Assembly (NCBI GenBank): GCA_002344215.1 | Contig: DDSV01000017.1 | Span: 1-32,934 of the forward strand | Direction of reading: 5' to 3' | DNA from: Akkermansiaceae bacterium UBA2381 | Lineage (GTDB): Bacteria; Verrucomicrobiota; Verrucomicrobiia; Verrucomicrobiales; DEV007 | DNA length: 32,934 nt | Shown: piece by piece, positions 6,569 to 14,001 of the stretch | Position numbering within the stretch: the first letter of the stretch is position 1 | How the letters are laid out: every line of letters starts with the position of its first letter | Notes under the pieces: generated by a model | What the model saw: the letters and a program-made list of their open reading frames with translations, nothing else | Databases searched by the model: none | What the model was told of the DNA's origin: nothing | Program-made: the position numbers and the translations under genes

Positions 6569-7765
6569 TCAGGGCGAAGGGCGTTTCCTGTAGGCTGCAA
6601 GAGCCGCATCTCCGATGCGGTCGTGATATCCTACCACATCCTGAATCCTCATCAGGACCCAGGGTGAGAAAACATCCGGGCCGTTTTTAGTGTAGACGAT
6701 TTCCTCCGCGATGTAGATACATCCGTGAATGGTCTTTCCTCCCGAATTGAGAAGAATCATGTCTCCAAACTGATAGGGGGGGAGGGTCTCGGTGAATTCG
6801 CGAAGAATGAGGCTGTCTCTTTCGGGAGAGTCGGCAAAAACCGGTCGTGGAGTGAAACGGAAAAAGTTATAGCAGGTCCAGAACCAGTCCGGGAATCGTC
6901 CACCGATCCCGTCGGAAAGGGCAGGGAAAATGTTCAAATACTGGCGGGGAATCGGCGGCAGGAGATGGGCAATATCGATGGCCCCCCCCTGGTTTGACTG
7001 GACCACTGACTCAAGCAGGGGCAGTACCTCCTTGTTTTTGTAATCTGCGCTCCAGTAGGCGGCAATCGCGGGAGAAGATTCGAATGTTCCGGGGCGGAGG
7101 CGGACGATCAGCGCTTTTCTTCGCAGCAAAGCCTGGAAGAGGTCCCTCTCCTCGGCAGCATTCGTCGTGTTCCGGAGGGTAAAGGCAATATCGGACAGAT
7201 AGAATCCCCGGCCGTTTCGTGTCGGATAGGCAAGTTGCGCGATGTCCTCAATGATGGGCCGTGCGACGTCGGTTCCCCGGAACCAACGCGAAAGGTTGCT
7301 TTCGCCGATATAAATCGGTCGGCGATAGAATTGATTCTGCTCATAAAGAGCAAGGAGTGAATAAAGATTTGATCGGGTGGCGGGAGCCATCTTGAGCACG
7401 GTTTCTTCAGACGGAAAAACCCGGATTATCTCCGAGTCATATAGGAGCGTGCTGGACGAAATCAGTGACGCGCTCTCTTTTTCGGTGAGGCCGGATCGAC
7501 TCAGAATATCCTGCAACTCATCCTGATTGGATGCTTCGAAGACCCATTCAGTGGACTGGGAAGGCATCCTTATTGCGGACAGAAATTCCTCCGGGCACTG
7601 GAGGGCGATTTCGTAGTATTCCAAATCACCCCAGGGGCCTGCGCTGGCGGCCTTCACTTCTATCCGATGCCGAGCCTCCTCTTGCGGGAGGGTAGCGTCA
7701 TCCTGAGCGGTCACGGTCGACAGTGACAGGAGAAGGGGCAGATGTTTGACAAAGTGCCAGCTCAT
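6569..7765 (-). CDS. secreted NlpC/P60-like paralogue lacking the catalytic Cys position
   Basis: A 398-residue protein with a signal peptide (about 1-20, cut after TAQ). Its last 120 residues align with the next gene. The shared block reads PDWFWTCYNFF, where the neighbour has PDCFWTSIQFF; then FGDMILL, then HGCIYIAEEIVYTKNG. This resembles the Cys-motif, GD-strand and His-motif order of NlpC/P60 papain-like enzymes. Here the Cys position is Trp294, while a Cys sits four residues later (Cys298); His347 is kept. The protein may be inactive or use another Cys. The N-terminal 250 residues are unknown and also shared with the neighbour (GRLEYYE-like start, LLPPIPRQYL). Its ATG is one base after the neighbour's stop, so translation is probably coupled. 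Fold assignment is an inference from short motifs. Confidence 0.75.
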   Translation of the reverse strand: MSWHFVKHLPLLLSLSTVTAQDDATLPQEEARHRIEVKAASAGPWGDLEYYEIALQCPEEFLSAIRMPSQSTEWVFEASNQDELQDILSRSGLTEKESASLISSSTLLYDSEIIRVFPSEETVLKMAPATRSNLYSLLALYEQNQFYRRPIYIGESNLSRWFRGTDVARPIIEDIAQLAYPTRNGRGFYLSDIAFTLRNTTNAAEERDLFQALLRRKALIVRLRPGTFESSPAIAAYWSADYKNKEVLPLLESVVQSNQGGAIDIAHLLPPIPRQYLNIFPALSDGIGGRFPDWFWTCYNFFRFTPRPVFADSPERDSLILREFTETLPPYQFGDMILLNSGGKTIHGCIYIAEEIVYTKNGPDVFSPWVLMRIQDVVGYHDRIGDAALAAYRKRPSP

Positions 7766-7766
7766 G

Positions 7767-8954
7767 TCAGATCCCAGCTTTTCTCCTGTAGGCTTTGATG
7801 AGGTATTCAGTCTCGTCGAGGTAAACAGAGAGCATATCCGATTTCAGGCCAAGAACGTACGGGCGGGCATAGCTGGCACCGTTCTTCGTGAAGACAATAT
7901 CGTCGGAGATTTGGACGTAGCTGTGAATGAACTCCTGGGTGGTTTTATCAAACATACAGACGATATCTCCGAATTGAAGATCGCCACTGGCTTCCTCGAA
8001 ATCAAAATTGATGTAATGATTCAGTTGCAGTGGATCAAGCATCCTGGGCGAGGCATTTCGCTTGAAAAACTGAATCGAGGTCCAGAAGCAATCCGGAGTA
8101 TTTTTCGGCCCGACATCAAGAAGGTTGGTGAAGCCGAATAGATACCTGCGCGGAAGAGGGGGCAGGAGGTGCACAATGTCAATCCGGTCAACGCCTTCAG
8201 TTAGTTTCACCTGTTCCAGGATAGATTTTACCCCGGGATTGATTCCGCCCCGGGACCAGTAATCGACAATCGGTTCGAGGTCAGTTGATTCGTCTATCGC
8301 GAGTCGAACGACCAGGCTCCGGGTCGAAAACAGAGCTCTAAGGAATTTCACTTTTTCAGCTTCATCGGTTCCAAGCTTCCGAATAACGTAGGCACGGTCC
8401 ATGATGCTGAGGACTTTTCCTCTCTCAAAAGTGAGGCTTTTGATTAGCTCAAGGGTTTTCGCGGATACTTTACCTTCGAAAGCTGAAAAATCCCGTCCTT
8501 CGAGGTTGACGATTAGTCTGTTGAAGAATTCCCTGTCGTGAGTGAAAAACCAGGCGGAGAGCGTTTTCCGGTCTTCCGGCCTGGTGGCTTCGATGATGGC
8601 GTCACTCAACTGCAGCTCGAGACCGGTCGCGTGGGTTTGCCACTTGCCCTCTGTTTTGACCAGTTCGATGACTTCAGGTGAAATCTTGAGACTCTTGAGG
8701 TGTTCGATGGCTTCATCAGGGGTTCTCTCTCCAAATGCCCAGATAGATCGGTCGCTGTAGAGATTCGCCCACAAGTGTGAGGTGGGAGGTTCCAGGAGGA
8801 CTTCGAAGTATTCGAGTCTACCCCAGCGTCCCTCAGACACGCCTGCTGCGCTGGCGTGCGATTGAGCTATGCCTGTGCTCGTCTCCGCGGCAATCGGAAA
8901 TGTGGCCGAACACGAGAGCAGGATCGAGAGAAGAATGGTTGGCCTGGGACTCAA
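7767..8954 (-). CDS. secreted NlpC/P60-like protein, probable cysteine peptidase/amidase relative
   Basis: First gene of a tandem paralogue pair. Using TTG at 8954 gives 395 residues, close to the 398 of its partner, and starts directly at a signal peptide (SPRPTILLSILL, cut near AAETS). A longer frame from TTG at 9053 is possible. The C-terminal region has PDCFWTSIQFF (Cys289), LQFGDIVCMF and IHSYVQISDDIVFTKNG (His344). This order matches the DCxG-type Cys helix, GD strand and His strand of NlpC/P60 enzymes, which cut peptidoglycan peptides or amide bonds. The N-terminal 240 residues resemble no domain I know but are conserved in the partner (WGRLEYFEV, IDIVHLLPPLPRRYL). Export and the fold suggest work on the cell wall or on periplasmic proteins. 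Confidence 0.78.
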   Translation of the reverse strand: MSPRPTILLSILLSCSATFPIAAETSTGIAQSHASAAGVSEGRWGRLEYFEVLLEPPTSHLWANLYSDRSIWAFGERTPDEAIEHLKSLKISPEVIELVKTEGKWQTHATGLELQLSDAIIEATRPEDRKTLSAWFFTHDREFFNRLIVNLEGRDFSAFEGKVSAKTLELIKSLTFERGKVLSIMDRAYVIRKLGTDEAEKVKFLRALFSTRSLVVRLAIDESTDLEPIVDYWSRGGINPGVKSILEQVKLTEGVDRIDIVHLLPPLPRRYLFGFTNLLDVGPKNTPDCFWTSIQFFKRNASPRMLDPLQLNHYINFDFEEASGDLQFGDIVCMFDKTTQEFIHSYVQISDDIVFTKNGASYARPYVLGLKSDMLSVYLDETEYLIKAYRRKAGI

Positions 8955-9102
8955 AAGGGTTCGGGTGGACTGCTTGAGGGAAGGAAACCTGGTGGGGCGG
9001 GCAGTCAAACGGCTCCCCCTGACACTCAAGCCTTCGGCCCTGAACGTAACCAATACATCGGGGTTTTAAAGGGAAAGATATGGACGTACCTGTTACAAAA
9101 GA

Positions 9103-9131
9103 CCTCCGCAAATGTGCCGGAGGAGTTTTTT
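9103..9131 (+). terminator. intrinsic-terminator-like hairpin in the ald leader
   Basis: CCTCCG (9103-9108) pairs with CGGAGG (9118-9123), followed two bases later by six T (9126-9131). It reads as a terminator on the plus strand. It lies in the 289-bp gap between the divergent NlpC/P60-like gene and ald, 112 bp before the ald start. No plus-strand gene ends here, so it either ends a leader transcript (attenuator) or blocks antisense reading. The rest of the gap shows no clear promoter. Confidence 0.45.
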
Positions 9132-9242
9132 GGGCGATAACTTGCGTCAATGCCACGCCCCGTGCCGGTCGAGGAAATTTAAGAAGCACAAGTCGAGAAT
9201 CGTTCGAGAGTGACGCAACGCTTGGTAATCCCTTTACTTCTT

Positions 9243-10373
9243 ATGAAAGAAAACAATCCGAATTCGGCAGGACTGGTCGTCGGGTGTCCGAAGGAAATTA
9301 AAAATCAGGAAAACCGGGTGGCCTTGACACCGGGAGGAGCCCGGCAGCTGGTTAGACAGGGGGTGACCGTCCTGGTCGAGGCGGGAGCGGGGGCTGGTGC
9401 CGCTTACACCGATGCCGAATACCTCGCGGCGGGAGCCCTGATCGCTGAGACGGCCGCAGACGTTTTTTCACGGGCGGATATTGTCGTGAAAGTAAAAGAA
9501 CCACAACCCCGGGAGATCGAGATGCTCCGTCCCGGGCAGACACTTTTTACCTACCTTCACCTGGCCGCCGACAAGCGGCTCACCGAGGCACTTGTGGCTA
9601 GCGGAGTGACCGGAATCGCCTACGAAACCGTCCAGATTGGTCGCCGCCTGCCGCTGCTTGAGCCCATGAGCGAGGTGGCCGGACGGATGAGTGTCATGGT
9701 GGGAGCCTATTACCTGGCCAAGCACGCCGGTGGTCGGGGAACGCTCCTGGGCGGAGTCCCCGGGGTTCTTCCGGGGAATGTCGTCATCCTCGGTGGAGGC
9801 ACCTGCGGGACCAACGCCGCCAAGGTCGCGACGGGGATAGGTGCGGACACCACCATTCTGGAAGTCAGCAGCGAGCGCATGACCTGGCTCGACACCGCCA
9901 TGCCGGCTGCCCGGACTTTGTACAGCAGTGAATCCGCTCTGCTTGAAATTCTTCCGAGAACGGATCTCCTGATCGGTGCGGTGCTGGTCCCCGGCGCGAA
10001 AGCGCCCAAACTGGTGTCCCGCGAAATGCTGGGACTGATGAGAGAGGGAACCGTGCTTGTGGATATTGCGGTGGATCAGGGAGGATGCATCGAGACGACC
10101 CGTCCGACGACCCATGAAAATCCTGTCTACACCGAGGAGGGAGTGATCCACTACTGTGTGGCGAACATGCCCGGGGCCTTTGCCCGAACTTCGACCCAGG
10201 CTCTCACGAGCGTAACGCTTCCCTATTTGCAACTACTCGCCACTGCCGGACTGGAAGCCGCCTGTTTCCGTGCTCCTGAATTGCTCGGAGGGATCAACTG
10301 CTTTCGAGGAGGGTTGACTTGTCAGGAGGTTGGTGAGGCTCACGATCTTCCCTGGAAGGAACCCTTCACCTGA
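9243..10373 (+). CDS. ald: alanine dehydrogenase
   Basis: NAD-dependent L-alanine dehydrogenase, which interconverts alanine and pyruvate plus ammonia (EC 1.4.1.1). The 376-residue length fits the family. Visible family features are the N-terminal GCPKEIKNQENRVALTP (Arg25 binds substrate), KVKEPQ (Lys85), LFTYLHLA (His106), the YETVQ block and MSEVAGRMS. The Rossmann motif is VILGGGTCGTNAA, and VDIAVDQGGCIETTRPTTH carries the catalytic Asp. The C-terminus contains NMPGAFARTSTQAL. The ATG at 9243 gives the usual N-terminus; an upstream in-frame GTG at 9210 adds 11 atypical residues. The stop lies 13 bp before the acetyltransferase gene, so the two may form an operon. Confidence 0.96.
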   Translation: MKENNPNSAGLVVGCPKEIKNQENRVALTPGGARQLVRQGVTVLVEAGAGAGAAYTDAEYLAAGALIAETAADVFSRADIVVKVKEPQPREIEMLRPGQTLFTYLHLAADKRLTEALVASGVTGIAYETVQIGRRLPLLEPMSEVAGRMSVMVGAYYLAKHAGGRGTLLGGVPGVLPGNVVILGGGTCGTNAAKVATGIGADTTILEVSSERMTWLDTAMPAARTLYSSESALLEILPRTDLLIGAVLVPGAKAPKLVSREMLGLMREGTVLVDIAVDQGGCIETTRPTTHENPVYTEEGVIHYCVANMPGAFARTSTQALTSVTLPYLQLLATAGLEAACFRAPELLGGINCFRGGLTCQEVGEAHDLPWKEPFT

Positions 10374-10386
10374 GCGCCCACTTGTC

Positions 10387-11040
10387 ATGTCCGGATTGAC
10401 CCCGCGCCTGCTGCGAGACGAGGCTCCCTTCGATCTGGCTCTGGATGACGGACTGCGGATCAGTCTCCGTCCGATCGTTAAAAGCGATGAGGCCAGGGTA
10501 CAACGGGCCTACGAACTGCTTTCGGAAGACTCCCGGATGAACCGATTCTGGGAAAAGCCGAAGGAATTGAGTCTGTCCCGGGCGGCCCGTTTGACCGATA
10601 CGGATGATACCGGCCACGTTGCGTGGATTGCGATTCGGCCCGACGACGATGACTTTCCCGGATACGCGGGTGCCTCATTCTGGCGCGACGCGGCTGATGC
10701 ATCACGGGCGGAACTCGCTTTCACGGTGGCGGATGCGTGGCAGAGGCGAGGGCTGGCGACGCTCCTTTTTTCCATCCTCTGGTTTGATGGCTGGCACTGC
10801 GGGATACGGCATTTCTACGGTTCCTGTCGTCTGAAGAACGTGGCGATGGCAGCGTGGTGGCACGACATGGGTGGTGTCGTCGAGGCTGGGCAGCGGACCT
10901 ATCAGCTCTCTCTCGATCTCATCTCCCCTGAAGCGCTGATTCATCAGGTCAGCTATGGTATGCCTCCCTCCTACCGTCTCGTCGAAACGGCGGACTGGTT
11001 GCGGCAGTGGCTTGAATTAACGTCGGATGGACCATCGTAG
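10387..11040 (+). CDS. GNAT-family N-acetyltransferase
   Basis: A 217-residue acetyl-CoA-dependent acyltransferase. The acetyl-CoA loop motif reads VADAWQRRGLATLL (about residues 115-128), matching the Q/R-x-x-G-x-A pattern, preceded by the strand AELAFTV. The typical fold order is visible: N-terminal LRISLRPIVKSDEARV, acceptor region, CoA loop, then CRLKNVAMAAWWHDMGG. Such single-domain enzymes with an LRPI start resemble ribosomal-protein or small-molecule acetyltransferases; the acceptor cannot be read from sequence. I chose the ATG at 10387; an earlier frame start at 10330 would overlap ald. It lies just downstream of ald. Confidence 0.88.
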   Translation: MSGLTPRLLRDEAPFDLALDDGLRISLRPIVKSDEARVQRAYELLSEDSRMNRFWEKPKELSLSRAARLTDTDDTGHVAWIAIRPDDDDFPGYAGASFWRDAADASRAELAFTVADAWQRRGLATLLFSILWFDGWHCGIRHFYGSCRLKNVAMAAWWHDMGGVVEAGQRTYQLSLDLISPEALIHQVSYGMPPSYRLVETADWLRQWLELTSDGPS

Positions 11041-11105
11041 AACGGCTCTCCCGCCCGCTCCGGTATCTCCCGGGGCCAAGAGAGCGGGCCGGAGAGTCGT
11101 TCTAC
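11037..11105. terminator. large hairpin, probable bidirectional terminator
   Basis: A 24-nt left arm (11037-11060) and a 24-nt right arm (11082-11105) pair at 22 of 24 positions around a 21-nt loop. It sits between the convergent acetyltransferase and TatD-like genes and includes the acetyltransferase stop codon. No T-run follows. The size suggests a terminator or mRNA end-protecting stem for both genes. Confidence 0.65.
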
Positions 11106-11132
11106 GGGATGCGATGTCCGGCACACAAGGCC

Positions 11133-12038
11133 TTACTCGATCAAATATTGGGACATCGCTGTTTCCACATCCATGCCGCCGCGGAGAATGGTATTCCCTT
11201 CAAAGAGCGAAGTCGGGTCGATTCCCTCACTGCCCTCCCAGTCGCGTTCGCTGATCTGGCCACTCTGTTCGTAGGCGGCGAGGGGATTGCGGTAGGTGAC
11301 CTGCTCGATGCGATCGAGCGAGATGCCGCGGTCCTTCAACAGGGCAGCGGTCTTGGGCACCGCGAGAGCGTCGCTGATCCCCCAGTCGGCAGCGCTGTCG
11401 ACAATGATGCGCTCGGCTCCGTACTCGCGCAGGATCTCGACGAGACGTTCGTTCCCCAGCTTGGTATGGGGATAAATGGTAAATGCAGCCCAGTAACCGC
11501 GATCAAGGACGGCTTTCACCGTTTCCTCGTTGTTATGGTCGATGATGACCTTCCCGGGGGCAACCCCGACATCCTCAAGCACGTCCATTGTTCGAATGGT
11601 GCCGACCTTCTTGTCACGATGGGGGGTGTGGATCTGGATGGGCAGATTGGCTTCAAGGGCGAGCTGGGCCTGAAGGCGCAGAAATTTCTCCTCGGCCCGG
11701 GTCTGGTCGTCGAAGCCGATTTCGCCGATGCCAACGACTCCCTCCTTGCAGATATAGAGTGGAAGCAACTCCATCACGGCCTCGGCGAGTTTCTCATTAT
11801 TCGCTTCCTTCGGATTGAGGCCGATCGTGCAGTAGTGCTTGATCCCGAACTGGCTCGCTCGAAAACGTTCGAATCCGATAAGGGTGTTGAAGTAATCCTT
11901 GAAAGTTCCCGGCTCGGTCCGGGGTTGTCCCTGCCAGAAGGAGGGCTCAATAATCGCGGTGACTCCCGACGCAGCCATGCGCTGGTAGTCGTCGGTCGTT
12001 CGCGAGACCATATGGACGTGGGAGTCAAGAAATCTCAT
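11133..12038 (-). CDS. TatD-family metal-dependent hydrolase, EboB-like
   Basis: A 301-residue TIM-barrel hydrolase of the TatD group. The first metal site DSHVHM is at residues 5-10. GIGEIGFD (near 102-109), QIHTPHRD (His about 136) and IIDHNNEET (His about 166) follow, and IVDSAADWG supplies the last Asp. These are the metal ligands of the amidohydrolase fold. It lies 15 bp downstream of the eboA-like gene on the same strand, the order seen in ebo clusters, so EboB is the best guess. In the family, ebo genes take part in exporting or trafficking secondary metabolites to the periplasm. The other ebo genes (UbiA-like eboC, sugar-cyclase-like eboD, eboE, eboF) are not adjacent here. Confidence 0.85.
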   Translation of the reverse strand: MRFLDSHVHMVSRTTDDYQRMAASGVTAIIEPSFWQGQPRTEPGTFKDYFNTLIGFERFRASQFGIKHYCTIGLNPKEANNEKLAEAVMELLPLYICKEGVVGIGEIGFDDQTRAEEKFLRLQAQLALEANLPIQIHTPHRDKKVGTIRTMDVLEDVGVAPGKVIIDHNNEETVKAVLDRGYWAAFTIYPHTKLGNERLVEILREYGAERIIVDSAADWGISDALAVPKTAALLKDRGISLDRIEQVTYRNPLAAYEQSGQISERDWEGSEGIDPTSLFEGNTILRGGMDVETAMSQYLIE

Positions 12039-12053
12039 GTCGGTGCAATTCGG

Positions 12054-13019
12054 TCAGGGTTTTGCGGGCGAGCCGTTCAGGGTGACGGGAAACTCAAGCT
12101 TTTCGCCAAGCCGCTCCCACGAGAGGGTACCCGATCCGATGGCATCGATTTCACCCTCGAGGCGTCCGCGAAGATCCGCGAGACGGGGCTCTCCATCCGA
12201 GGCGAGGACGAGCGCCGCCGCTTCACGGTCGGTGGGTTCCCCCGTTTCAAGGAGATGATGTAGGTCGTTCGATATCTCTTCGGAGACAAAACCGACGCAG
12301 TTCCTCCAGGCCTCGGCCGGGATGCGGCGCCCGGCGGCCCAGCGCTCGTGGGCAAGATAGGAAATGGCGAGAGCGAGGTCGTCGTTTTTCCGGAGATCGA
12401 GGCCCTCGATCCGGTAGAGGGGGCGGCTGATAAAAAGCGCCTTCAGCACCATTTGATTCCAGGCGGCATCGGTAAAGTGTGCGGCCGGGAAGGGATTGTT
12501 GAGGGCGATGGAATCGAAGATATCGACAATATTTGAGCGAAGGCCGTCGATGGCAGATTCGACGAGATCTTCGGAGTGGGGGAGCAGGGAATACGCCGAG
12601 TAGATCGCGGACTGCTCCCGCAAGTCGGCCGTGTTGAGGAGAGACTTGATCGTTTCAAGAAAGACGTCCCTCTTCTGCTCGCCAAGGAGAATCAAAAGGA
12701 TGACGCGGGCCAGGCGGAATTGATCCCATTCCCTAACAGTGAAGCCCGGGGTTCGGGCCTCAAGACCGGCGAGCTGACTCTCCGTCGCGGTAATGCGGGC
12801 CCGCTTGTCGAAATGACGTGAGACTCCACTGAATGCGTAGTAAAAGGGGCGCTTCTTAAACTCCCGCTCCTGATCCCTTAGAGTTTCGCGCAACCATGAG
12901 ACAGCCTCGGGTGAGGCCGATTGGGTGAGGATATCGAGCAGAAGATCACGCATGGGGGTGATGGTAAGCTCGAATTGAATCCCACTGCCGTCAAACGTCT
13001 TGAGTTTCAGACGAGGCAC
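12054..13019 (-). CDS. EboA-domain protein
   Basis: The protein carries the signature blocks I know from EboA proteins: FYYAFSGVSRHFDKRA, the helical AIYSAYSLLPHSEDLVESA, GLRSNIVDIFDSIALNNPFP, AAHFTDAAWNQMVLKALF, PLYRIEGLDLRKNDDLA and YLAHERWAAGR. It is all-helical, without signal peptide or membrane span. The biochemical role of EboA is not known; it belongs to the ebo group linked to metabolite transport. The listed start is GTG at 13019, only 14 bp from the divergent start at 13034. An ATG at 12953 would give MRDLLLDILTQ, nearer to a typical EboA start, and leave room for promoters. Followed by the TatD-like gene, probably one operon. Confidence 0.85.
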   Translation of the reverse strand: MPRLKLKTFDGSGIQFELTITPMRDLLLDILTQSASPEAVSWLRETLRDQEREFKKRPFYYAFSGVSRHFDKRARITATESQLAGLEARTPGFTVREWDQFRLARVILLILLGEQKRDVFLETIKSLLNTADLREQSAIYSAYSLLPHSEDLVESAIDGLRSNIVDIFDSIALNNPFPAAHFTDAAWNQMVLKALFISRPLYRIEGLDLRKNDDLALAISYLAHERWAAGRRIPAEAWRNCVGFVSEEISNDLHHLLETGEPTDREAAALVLASDGEPRLADLRGRLEGEIDAIGSGTLSWERLGEKLEFPVTLNGSPAKP

Positions 13020-13033
13020 GTGAAGGTGTCCGG

Positions 13034-13837
13034 ATGAAATCGGGAGCGTTCACATGGTTCACCCTCGGGCTGGCCGGCCTCTTCTGCTCGTGCGGGGAGA
13101 AGTCGTCTGAATCCGGCGCACCTAGGCCTTTTGTCGTCGGGATGGAACTTGCCTACCCGCCCTTTGAGATGCGGTCGGCTGACAATCGTCCGGACGGCAT
13201 CAGTGTCAGGATGGCCGAAGACCTGGCCGCCAGGCTGGGGCGTCCGCTGGAAATACTCGATGTGGAGTGGAATGGAATCATACCGGCGCTCCAGTCGGGC
13301 AAAATTGACGCCATCATTTCCTCAATGACGCGAACCCCGGAACGGGAACAGGCCATCGCGTTCTCCGAGGGATATGTGACGAACGGACTTTGTATGCTGG
13401 TGGCAAAAGATTCAGCGATCCAGTCGGTGGCAGATCTCGACCCGGCCAGGCACCGGGTTGCGGTGAAGCTGGCCACGACAGGACATCAGTGGGCCCGGGC
13501 CGAACACCCGGAACTTCCTCTCATCACCCTTGATGATTCGGCCTCCTGCGCTCTTGAGGTGGTGCAGGGAAAAGCGGATGCTTTTATTTACGACCAGATC
13601 TCGATTTATCAGTACTGGAAGAAATTCGAAGATAAAACCCGCCCGATTCTCCACCCGATTCGGGAGGAAACCTGGGCGATCGGATTGCGGAAAAAAGACA
13701 CCGACCTTCTCAATGACGTGAATGCATTCCTGAAGGCCTATCGCGAGGAGGGTAAATTCGATCAACTCGCTGATCGCTACATGTCGGATCAGAAAAAAGC
13801 CTTCGAAGCGATGGGCGTTCCGTTTATTTTCCATTGA
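13034..13837 (+). CDS. ABC-type amino-acid-like substrate-binding lipoprotein (SBP family 3)
   Basis: A 267-residue periplasmic solute-binding protein. The lipoprotein signal has lipobox FCSC (Cys20). The binding fold begins with FVVGMELAYPPFEM, then DGISVRMAEDLAARLG, VEWNGIIPALQSGKIDAII and SSMTRTPEREQAIAFSEGY. This is the classical family-3 order found with glutamine, arginine or cystine transporters. The hinge and second lobe follow (VAVKLATTGHQWA, GKADAFIYDQISI, EETWAIGLRKKD). No permease or ATPase gene is next to it in the window, so it is an orphan that may serve a transporter elsewhere or act as a sensor. It is divergent from eboA by 14 bp. Confidence 0.9.
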   Translation: MKSGAFTWFTLGLAGLFCSCGEKSSESGAPRPFVVGMELAYPPFEMRSADNRPDGISVRMAEDLAARLGRPLEILDVEWNGIIPALQSGKIDAIISSMTRTPEREQAIAFSEGYVTNGLCMLVAKDSAIQSVADLDPARHRVAVKLATTGHQWARAEHPELPLITLDDSASCALEVVQGKADAFIYDQISIYQYWKKFEDKTRPILHPIREETWAIGLRKKDTDLLNDVNAFLKAYREEGKFDQLADRYMSDQKKAFEAMGVPFIFH

Positions 13838-13928
13838 GAGATCGAAGAGGGCTGAGCCGGGCATAACGAGTTGTCGGGGAGCAGCGGTTGCCTTTACGCT
13901 CACCCGGGATCGTCGGCGGAGGGCCAGA

Positions 13929-13981
13929 GGAGGCAGGACGGTTGCCTCCGGCAAAATCAGGGTCGCAGGCCGAACCTGCGA
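13929..13981. terminator. two tandem perfect hairpins between convergent genes
   Basis: First hairpin: GGAGGCA (13929-13935) with TGCCTCC (13943-13949), loop of 7. Second: TCGCAGG (13963-13969) with CCTGCGA (13975-13981), loop of 5. Both are perfect 7-bp stems, 13 nt apart, in the 164-bp gap between the convergent solute-binding and TPR genes. A bidirectional transcription end is likely; T-runs are absent. Confidence 0.55.
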
Positions 13982-14001
13982 GATATGGCCGCCTCACCAG
14001 C

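Noticed and set aside
11109..12263. 384-codon open frame on the plus strand
   Set aside because: It is antisense to the TatD-like and EboA genes, which have clear family motifs on the minus strand. The frame is open because of GC-rich codon use.
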